Position numbers and translations under genes: made by a program. A stretch of DNA of 64,000 bases from Glandiceps talaboti (lineage: Eukaryota > Hemichordata > Enteropneusta > Spengelidae), in the NCBI RefSeq assembly GCF_964340395.1, contig NC_135564.1, forward strand, positions 18,175,431 through 18,239,430, given 5' to 3'. The notes under the pieces are model-generated. The model did no database searches and was not told the DNA's origin. It worked only from the letters and a program-made list of their open reading frames with translations. Position 1 is the first letter of the stretch. Every line of letters begins with the position of its first letter. Below, piece by piece: positions 55,240 through 64,000 of the stretch.

Positions 55240-55965
55240 AACGGTTCATTAAGTAAGGAGACTGCTTTCAAGATGAATATCTTTAGAACCCGATAACGCT
55301 GACGGGATAGTAATACTTCAAATTCCTAGTGAATTGTTGATTGTTGTTTAAAATGGCTTTTTGGTTTTGTTCAATACTTGCTTTCATACAGCTTGGCAAG
55401 AATATTTCATTGTACACCAATGATTTTGCTAAAGGTGTTAACAATTCAACAAAGCCTGTCTCTGTTTTTTCACGCTTATATTTCCAAACCAGAAAATGAT
55501 CAGAAAACTTTCAATATATTCAATTAATAATCTGTAAAAGAGAATTACCATCTTGTCGATGAAGAAATTCATTTACTTAAGAAAAATAGGCGTTGCTGAC
55601 CTTACTTCATATAATATGTGTTATTCTCCCATGTCAACTTATTATCTAACAATAGGATGTACTAGCTACAATCTCAACTTGTTTGCCCTTTATGACTATT
55701 GCCTTAGGTTGAACTGTATCGCTCCTGAAATCTTTGTATTTTTATTTAGTCTTATCAAGGTTCAGTTCTAGAAAGGAGGTATTACGCCAATTGCGAAAGT
55801 CACCAACTACAGGCTAGTGATCACGTTCATAATCGTGTTTCAAACTAACAATAGTAGAATCATCCGCAAACATGATTATATATCTATCATCAGACTGATT
55901 TCTACAATCGTCAGTGTTTCAGATAATATACAAAAGTGCTAAAGTAATAACAAATCTAACTACCA
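55240..55965 (-). pseudogene. Decayed LINE reverse transcriptase, CR1/L2-like
   Basis: On the minus strand the translation contains the RT catalytic signature as MFADDSTIV (codons from 55873), preceded by DCRNQSDDRYII and followed by PVVGDFRNW and NTSFLELNLDKTK. Further on come DFR, AIVIKGKQVEIV and a TSY block. This order matches the palm and adjoining region of CR1/L2-type non-LTR retrotransposons. Several in-frame stops and at least one frame shift show that it is inactive. Neither an endonuclease domain nor a 3' tail was recognised. Elements of this clade are common in aquatic animals. Confidence 0.8.
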
Positions 55966-55966
55966 T

Positions 55967-56027
55967 CAGATTCGGCAAGTCCCTTTCTTACACATGAACA
56001 GATTCGGCAAGTCCCTTTCTTACACAT
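55967..56027 (-). repeat. 29-bp tandem duplication at the LINE edge
   Basis: CAGATTCGGCAAGTCCCTTTC plus eight bases occurs at 55967-55995 and again at 55999-56027, period 32 bp. Confidence 0.9.
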
Positions 56028-56400
56028 TAAACCGTTAAAAACTTCTCAAACCTCATAAACTTTCACAATATACAAAATTGGCAAACACTTTATGAATGAC
56101 AAAGAATGTCTTTAGTATACGTGGATTCCTTACATGCTTACGTCAGAATTATCGATTTTCATTGAAAGCTTGTTCTTACAGTAGCATAATCAATAAAAAT
56201 GTTATGTTGGAAGCATAGCGTCAATCATTGAAAACATTGAGTTGTGAATTTATGTTTAATTTGAAAGAATAAACAATTCTAAAATAGCTGAAGGTACAGT
56301 TTCTCAAAGAGACTTAATTTCCATAAGGCGTACTCGTTTGTAGATCCTCACGTCCAAATGTCTGACAGAAAATGCCATAAATCTTTACCAAGGGGTGAGT

Positions 56401-56580
56401 TTAAGAGAAGCTCCATAACAAGCCCGTACTTAATGTAATACTTTTGCAATCCTCTTCTACATCGTTGTAAATTATATCCGCGTAATCCACGATAATCCAA
56501 AACATCTTACAGAGCTCACATCCCACCCCTTTTACTAGGTCTTTGCGGCATACAACTTCATTTAATCCATCAAATATATG
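56401..56580 (-). other. 59-codon protein-like frame
   Basis: Open frame on the minus strand ending at a TAA at 56403-56401. It includes EVVCRKDLVKGVGCELCKMF and the block VDYADIIYNDVEEDCKS. DYADIIY-like text occurs in the C-terminal part of some LINE polymerases, but this segment lies 5' of the FADD motif, so it would have to come from another insertion. Could also be a host exon (a donor-like CCTTG/GTAAAG follows at about 56390). Confidence 0.2.
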
Positions 56581-57123
56581 TCAACGTCTTATGTAAAATC
56601 TTTGTATGGATGCACATTGTTTTGTTCCATTCCTTTCAACTCGGCAATCAGCTAGCTATCCATTCCTTATTCAATGTTGTGAAAGCGCATCGTTATTCAT
56701 ATGTTTGTTACAACAAATCAACAAAAGCCTAACACACACCTTTAAGTTTACATGAACAAAAGACTTTCGTCAAAATTTTAAATGTATATCTTTGTCTTTT
56801 TCCCTTCAAACTACAGGTGCACTAGCAGTAGAAGTAAATAGCTACATAGAGAAATAAAGACGAGTCCACTTCCTGTGATACTCATTGCTAATTTCGGATC
56901 AAGACTTCACATGATGGTTTATACATTTAGATCTTTCTTTCACAAAGTACATCAGTAAAAGTATACGATGCTTGAAATCACAGTAAGCAACAACAAACAA
57001 ATGAATCAGTTAGACACTTTCGCCATCTTTAACTTATATTACTGCTTACTCCCTGAGATCTGTCTATCGGTGTTATGGGTTTGATGTTCCCTGTTGTTGT
57101 ATCGTGCACGTGTTAGCGTATAC

Positions 57124-57369
57124 CTGATTTGTCTTAGCTACATCATCTGCATTTCCATTGCTACGAAAAGCCATGGTAACCGATACTGCTGCGTGCAATC
57201 TCTCTGAAATTATGCTCAGAAGAGTTCCCAGACAGCTGTAAGCCGGCCATTTGAATATTTTGAAAGATGCAACTATGACGATATAGATGAGCCAAACACA
57301 GTAAATCTTATCATTCTTTGTAATCACAAATGACCTTGACCTTTGCAGGAGCTCAATCATATCGATCAT
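57124..57369 (-). CDS. Candidate first coding exon
   Basis: Two starts are possible before a good donor (AATCAG/GTATAC at 57124/57123). The short one, at 57174, has an optimal Kozak context (TTACCATGG) and gives 17 codons, MAFRSNGNADDVAKTNQ, leaving in phase 0. The long one at 57369 gives 82 codons with a membrane-like segment (YCVWLIYIVIVASFKIFKW). The short N-terminus slightly recalls protein-L-isoaspartate methyltransferases (MAW-R/K-S-x-G), but no following exon with the methyltransferase motifs was seen, so I assign no function. Confidence 0.28.
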
Positions 57370-58420
57370 TCTGTTTAACTACAGTTCACACCACTTCACG
57401 TATCTAAAACCTTTATATCACTTGTTCATTATTTACACGATTGCATTGACATTGTGTAATATTGCACAAGAATGCTCTACACTAGAAAATTATGCATTTA
57501 TATTGAACATCTAATAAAAATTAAATGAATCACTGAATATGACAAAGGGTATGTCTCTAACTCTGATGCAATAACTTTTGCAATAGTTTTTCGTTTGACC
57601 TTTTATGTGTCATTTTTTTGTTTTTTAGTCTTCCGGGTTTTGCACTCAAAACTGACTTTAAACAAATCCAGGACTAATAGAAAGCTCAAAAATAAAAAGC
57701 GGAAACTCCAAAAACAAAAGCAAACGCTACAATGTAACTAGTCTCAAATTGTACAACTGTGTATTCAAAAGTAAATCTCACTGCCCATACCTACCGTATT
57801 ATCTTGGCAATGTTTACTTCAGTGACACAAAGAATATATACTAACAAAATTCATTGATAAACGCAGAGTCGATTTCAGGTCTTGTTGACGAAAACAAAAA
57901 GTCTTAGAAGGTGACGTACAATTTAGAGGATACGAAACTTCTATTGTACTCAATAGTTTGTTACCGAAATCATGGAGAAGACAAACAAGCGTATTGTCTC
58001 TACAAATGGGGTAAACGCCCGTCACAATACTTGTGAAGGACAAGTTAAGTTACAGTGCCAACGACACGTACATGCTCTCATTAAACCAAAAACTCTCAAC
58101 GACAACATTGATGGAAACACGTGTTAGTCAAGTTCGCCACATGGTTAAAATGAATTGGCCAATCACTGACTTGCTGCCCGTAAAGACTTGCTAATTTTTG
58201 AATGCATCTTCAAACACGGTTGGATAATTTTTGACACGTGTATGTTTGATGTAGTACTACATTCAAAATCTACACATTTTCAGTAGCATTAGGATTCAGC
58301 TTCTTGATGTGGTTACTTAGTTGCTTTTAGCTGTTTTGGGCGTAGAAATGTTATCTTTCATAATACGTTTTTAAACATGTGATTGATGTGCACATGGTGT
58401 AACCTGTTTATGAACTTGAG

Positions 58421-58732
58421 TTGGTCTATAGTGTGTGTATTGCACCAGCCTCGTACTCTACTGTGCTACGTTACGCACTCGGTTGTAACAATATCTGCAC
58501 TGTAGCCCTTCTCTCATTCATTAACTATCACTTATACTCAATGCATCTTTGTCTTGTTCCCGTTGTTTGCACTGTTCTCCCAATTCTTGTTAAGTGTAAC
58601 AGTGCCACCAACCTTTACACACATGTGCTACCAACCCTGTACCTGTTCTTCGGTAAAGTGTGTGTAAAAATCATCCTGCCCATTTGTCGAGGACAAAATA
58701 ACAGATTGTTTTCACAAAAAGTATCATGTTAA
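58421..58732 (+). other. 103-codon hydrophobic open frame, probably not a gene
   Basis: Starts at TTG rather than ATG. The translation is cysteine- and leucine-rich (LVPVVCTVLPILVKC) and GC is higher than nearby. No acceptor or promoter fits. A good GTAAGT donor near 58825 is out of frame. Recorded because of its length only. Confidence 0.1.
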
Positions 58733-59997
58733 AACCATTAATTGGGCTTGGACCTGTACTATAACTATCAAATAACCCCAGAATCCTTTACTAAGTTTGG
58801 ATCGCAAGTGAATATTCTGAAAAGTAAGTATGAAAATAATACACAAATTAAGTAAGTACGTTTAGAGGGTACATTAAAAACGAGAGGGACAATATAGGAA
58901 CAGGGACTTTGTATTGCTGTAGCTAAATCCGGCGGTGATGTGCTAAAACACTTACACCATCTACCTTCCGCCTAATGCTGATGAAAACTATGAACATATT
59001 AGCATTGATAGACAGCTATTGTTTGGTATGTAGGTATTTCATTAGTATCCATTTTTCATCAGCCAGAGTTTTTCTGTTCTCGCGAAATGTTGCATTACTT
59101 GTTTAAGATAATGTATGCAAATTCAAATCAACAAATTGCTTACCCCATAGTCTTGGGAAGAATATTGTTCCATAAAAGAATTAACTTCACCTGGAAGTAC
59201 GAAATGTCTGAAACAAAGACGTTTTCTGCACGAAAACATTGACCACTTAAACTTGAATAACCGCTGAATATTAAACCTGTTTTACTTCCATTTTGTATTG
59301 CCCTAAATCTTTAATCAAATTTGTTCATAGCTGCTTTAAACTTTTCCATATGGCTTACACGATGTGACATTTAATGCAATCCCAAAAGTCTCCAGGGTAA
59401 CAAAGTTGCAATTTCCAAAAGTGAAGTTATTGGTAAACTCTTTAATATCATTTATTAGATTCAGTTAACTGAAATTAGAATTTTACCTCAAAAGTTAATA
59501 TAATAATCGAAATATGGGGTATTATTACATATACACTTTTAGAAATAATTTTACATTGGGAACTTTGAACAAGGTATAATGCACACAATATTGCATTTAG
59601 TAATTTCCCGAGAGAGATTTGCCTAATAGGAGAAAGATCGGCGAATTGCGGTCTAACACACCAGGCATCTCCGTTAAATGACAGGTGCCATAGAACTGTA
59701 TTTGAAAAATGGAACAGAAATACCACGTGAAATGAAATTCACTTTTACATTTCCTGATATATGGTATTTCGAAATGTGTTCACGTGGTTTCATTTAGGAG
59801 ATGTTAGCATAAATTTTTAATGTTTAATATATAAAAGTTATTTAATCTGATAATTGATCGCTCTGGTTATACGTTGATATAGTTATAAGTTGATATCTTT
59901 ACATTTTAAAATGTTATGTTATACATTTAGAGCTATAGCTTTATTAAAAGCGAATTAACTACGTATATAATGGAATGAGTTTACACTGGATTCAATA

Positions 59998-59999
59998 TA

Positions 60000-60046
<47 letters not shown>

Positions 60047-60071
60047 ATGTATGTATGTATGTATGTATGTA

Positions 60072-60128
<57 letters not shown>

Positions 60129-60253
60129 GCCTTCCTGCCTGTCCGCCCGTCAGTGGTATGTATGTACGTATGTATGTTTGTATGTATGTATGTATGTATG
60201 TATGTATGTATGTATGTGTATGTGTATGTATGTGTGTGTGTATGTATGTATGT
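59998..60253. repeat. Compound microsatellite (GTCT)n-(GTAT)n-(GTCT)n-(GTAT)n
   Basis: Four alternating blocks of TCTG and TATG units with a short TGCCTTCCTGCC transition. Confidence 0.96.
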
Positions 60254-60487
60254 ACGTTACGACGTATACGAACCTTATACATGACGCTCAAAAATGCAAC
60301 TGTTGCAAAATGTCACCGTTCTGAAAGTAAAAAGTTAATTTTTAATAATAGAAATCGGACTGGATGCTTTTGCTAAGACATGAAATTAACGTTTCGATCT
60401 AGAATCATCACAGTGTTTATATAAATCCAATGATAAACTAAATTTTTCTCGCTTACCACCTCTGAGGCGATAATGGAAAATATTTTT

Positions 60488-60638
<151 letters not shown>

Positions 60639-61561
60639 GTTAACTTATAAACTGACTATAGTTCAATACAGTACAAAGAAAGTATATGATTACCAGCCTG
60701 AAAGTGTGACGGACGTTTAAAGGTCATTGTTATCGAGACATTGACGTCACCAGACGGAAAATAAATGAAAATATTCACTTTGCAAAATGATTTATTTCTT
60801 CAGACTTGGTATATTTATTTTGATTATACTGGTTAGTTGAAATGACTCCTAAGAATAGCAACTAATAGCTTTCATCAAGCCAAATGTCTAGGGTGCACAT
60901 TTTTATGACCCTATCAATGAATGTCATACACGAACTATTTAGAGACATTTCCCATAGTTGACAAGTTGGCATGTTTTCTGTGTTTACTTGCACTTATTGC
61001 TGAACTAAAACACTAAATAATATTTCTTTCCACATTTTGTTGTCATATCTCGTCTCATTTCATCAGGCTCATATATCCATTCAATTACTTTTTCTGTATA
61101 TTTCCATTCTCGACACTGGTCAATTCATTTTCTTTATTTTCATTTTAATGGTCTAAACTATGCTTTCTAACGTAAACCACAAACAAAGGAAACAATATTG
61201 AGTTAATGCTATCACACGGCCCCCATGACGAATATAGGTGCAAATAATTGCCGTGGAACTGTTAGATAACATTTGGATTGTCTTCACGAAGCCGCGGGAT
61301 AAATAATTGACACTTGGAGTCCCGATGTGGCTATGCGACACATATAGATACACATTACTTGTTGAAACAATGCTACTGTATTGGAATAAAAAGGATTAAA
61401 TTTGATAGGTTGTGCTCCTAACCGAGTCGTTAGTGAAAAGCAAGTCCCAAGGCATTTCATAAGATTCTAGATTTTAGGAAAGATATGATCCAGAAAAACA
61501 TCTCCTTTATATTCGAACGCAAGGTTGTGTAGGACGAGTTTAATCGGAGATTATTCGCAAA

Positions 61562-61885
61562 TACTTTGTTCGGCCAAGGAAAATACGAGTGACCCAAGGA
61601 GCCTTGTCACTACTAGTCGCTAGACAAGTAGTGGCAAACCTTTAGGTAACGAATATTTTCCGGCTAAATAAAGAAACACTGGGGAAGATTGTAATCATAC
61701 CTCCTCAACAATAATTTATGAAAATTAGGGACAGATAATGGCAATTATGGATGTGTTGACACATATTTCGAGCACCGCAGAACCAGTGACGTAGACAATA
61801 TTTGTGTCATTGTGATATATTCAGGATGTAATAATCCATATTTTCGGTTCAAAGACTTAGCTTGTGCATGTGTATGCTCACAAAT
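61562..61885 (+). repeat. Interspersed repeat family D, copy 2
   Basis: Matches 30118-30420 in order: GGCCAAGGAAAATACGAGT, AGCCTTGTCACT, AATATTTTCC, TTTCGAGCACCGCAGAACCA and GTGACGTAGAC. Non-coding. Confidence 0.6.
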
Positions 61886-64000
61886 GTAGCACACGTGATG
61901 TTAGTTTCATTTCTATCTTTCATCGTTTAGTTCTCTCCATCATCTTTTACGTCTTCTTAAAATTTCTTTACAACTTTTAGTCCGTTATCATAACGCTATA
62001 ACACTACACACCTCTTTCATCGTAACTACCCTAAAGTTCGTCACTAAAATAAATCTCTTGCTATTTCCAGCTGCTCTTTCTTCTCCTTTTATTTTATAGG
62101 CAAAGAACGAGAAATAGTGGGAAATCACAGATGATTAAGTTGACGCTTGTTGTCGACTGGAGATTACTTTACTTTGCCATTCAACCTTGCATCATTCACA
62201 GTTTCATCACACATAAACTATAAATATAGCTTCCTTTTAGAAGAAAACTAGTACTGGGTTTTCTTACGCATTGCATAATTTCACAAGGTTATGTAATATA
62301 TTTTGCAAGAACGTGCATTGCATTTTGATGTGTGTATGTGTTCTTCTTCTAAAGTTAAAAGGTTACCACCATGATATAATGATGCCACTGTTTAGTAGTT
62401 GAACTATAAGAACCAGCATGGCATAATGGTATTCTACCTAAACCCATGTTGACTCAATATTGCTCAATCAGCAGACACAGAGATCACAATGTACTATAAA
62501 AATATATATTTCATGCTGGTTCTTGATACTTCTGACTATGTTTGTGTGACTATACTAGTTAAGCACAAACTATTATTTCAGCTTTTTAAATATATGATCA
62601 TTTCTTAAATGATATGTGATGAACTGACGATTTACTATAAAGTGAATACGAAGATCATTGTAGTTAGTATAAGTAATCGGATGTCAAAGTCTGTCATTCC
62701 AAATGTCGCTTTAACGTTGCTAATGTTAAAATGAAATGCCAAGAAGATTGCTAAGGTTCAAAGTTTAATATAGGGGCATTCTTTTCAATTCATTACATAG
62801 ACATAGACTTTGACTACTTTGCATTCTTTCTTACGTATTTGTAGAATACAATTGTTGAAAAAAGCTTAGTTTCAATTAAGATTGTCTTTTTATGGAATAG
62901 TTATCTATCAACATGCTGTTCTTCATATGTGAATTATAGCATGTATCCGAGATTTACAAACATAAATTTTCTAGTCTACAGGCAACTGAACAATGTTCAA
63001 GGATATGGACGGTAAACGAACTTGCATATATGTCATCTTGCCGGTGTGTTTAGGAGTATGATCTGTGGATACTAAATGTACGACCTAGCAAGATATTTAA
63101 GCTTGGTAAATGTAGGAAGTAAAATCATGGTAAATTGCAGTCCTCGAATTATACACGTTTGAAACAATGGCTCATATTAAATGTAAAGGCAATATCAGCC
63201 CATCTTCAGTATACAGGCATTGGAAGATGATTAAAAATAAATTTTCCATGAACACACATTCCTGTTTTCCAATCAGCATGATTGTTACAACCACATCAAC
63301 AGACTCTTCTTTGCGACAACCTCATAACATTACCAAGATCATCAGACGCCATATAATTCCTTAATATATCATCTTACTATTCAGCAAATCCATATTTACA
63401 TCATTGTGGATTCACTTCCGTAGGACGTGTTTTCATCACGTAGCAAAGGTTAAACACACTGGACAGGATATAATCACGCTTAACACACCTCTTTTTCAAT
63501 GCACGTCTCCTAGTTAACCCCTATTGTGCAACCCTAAAAGGGAACATGACCCATGGAAATAAAGGTATTTTCTTAAATATTGTCTTCTGGAGAATCACTT
63601 CATAATTTTACATCACATCAACTTCGCGTAATTGCCATGAAACACCAAATGCCTTCAGTGCATTGTTCCGTGAATGTCATTGTAGTGATCGAGGACTTAT
63701 TATTGATGGGAGTCGGTATATATGTATATGTATTAGACGAGCAATGAATATTCATGACTACTAAGTGCTTATTACCTTCTGGTAAATATTCGGATGAATA
63801 TTTATGCTTAAACTAATATACGCATGTGAATGGATGTGAATAAAGTTTGGCAATCACTTGAAATTTACGTGAAATCAGATGTGAAATCATGAATCGACTC
63901 TCGAAATGCCCTTATTTCTTGGAATGAAGTTCTCTTTAAGTTTCAGTGCTGTCACTAGCTGTTTGACATTAAGTTAACAAGCCAACCTTATAATATATAC
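61886..64000. other. Stretch without recognised genes
   Basis: The last 2.1 kb is AT-rich with only short frames. A 65-codon plus-strand ORF at 63167-63364 starts with ATG but has no splice or composition support. Confidence 0.35.

Overview
This window is nuclear DNA from a multicellular animal, probably an invertebrate. It is AT-rich. No operons or bacterial-style long genes are visible. Coding sequence appears only as short exons with GT/AG splice signals, lost among long introns, very abundant microsatellites, MITE-like inverted-repeat elements and decayed retrotransposon pieces. I could not fix the phylum. The microsatellite load and the secreted-peptide gene would fit several marine invertebrate groups.

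Layout. 0.5-6.7 kb (minus strand): a two-exon gene for a secreted neuropeptide-like precursor of about 106 residues. Its exons are separated by a 5.7-kb intron, and a pair of repeats (families A and B) lies inside that intron. 11.7-14.6 kb (plus): a phase-consistent multi-exon gene of unknown function. 25.2-25.8 kb: an unusually long open frame without homology. 28.9-33.6 kb (minus): a TATA box with a first exon, a small ATG exon, and a cysteine-rich exon whose true frame is not the longest one. 29.5-30.1 kb: a large compound microsatellite. 32.2-32.5 kb (plus): a possible small secreted or terminal-exon ORF with a poly(A) signal. 43.7-45.9 kb: two copies of a terminal-inverted-repeat element in opposite orientation. 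48.2-49.3 kb (plus): an 88-bp higher-order minisatellite running up to the acceptor of a clear terminal coding exon. 52.8-53.4 kb: a tRNA-like SINE head, a perfect long hairpin and TA tracts. 55.2-56.0 kb (minus): a dead LINE reverse transcriptase. 57.1 kb (minus): a candidate first coding exon. 60-60.6 kb: more compound microsatellites.

The most informative discovery is the neuropeptide precursor. The first exon carries a signal peptide and one amidated peptide bracketed by dibasic sites. The second exon starts in exactly the complementary phase and ends with a stop and poly(A) signals. The peptide does not match a family I can name with confidence.

Most of the remaining sequence (several stretches of 1-4 kb) shows no coding signal that I can defend. 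Exon calls rest on reading splice sites and frames by eye and have not been checked against transcripts or databases.
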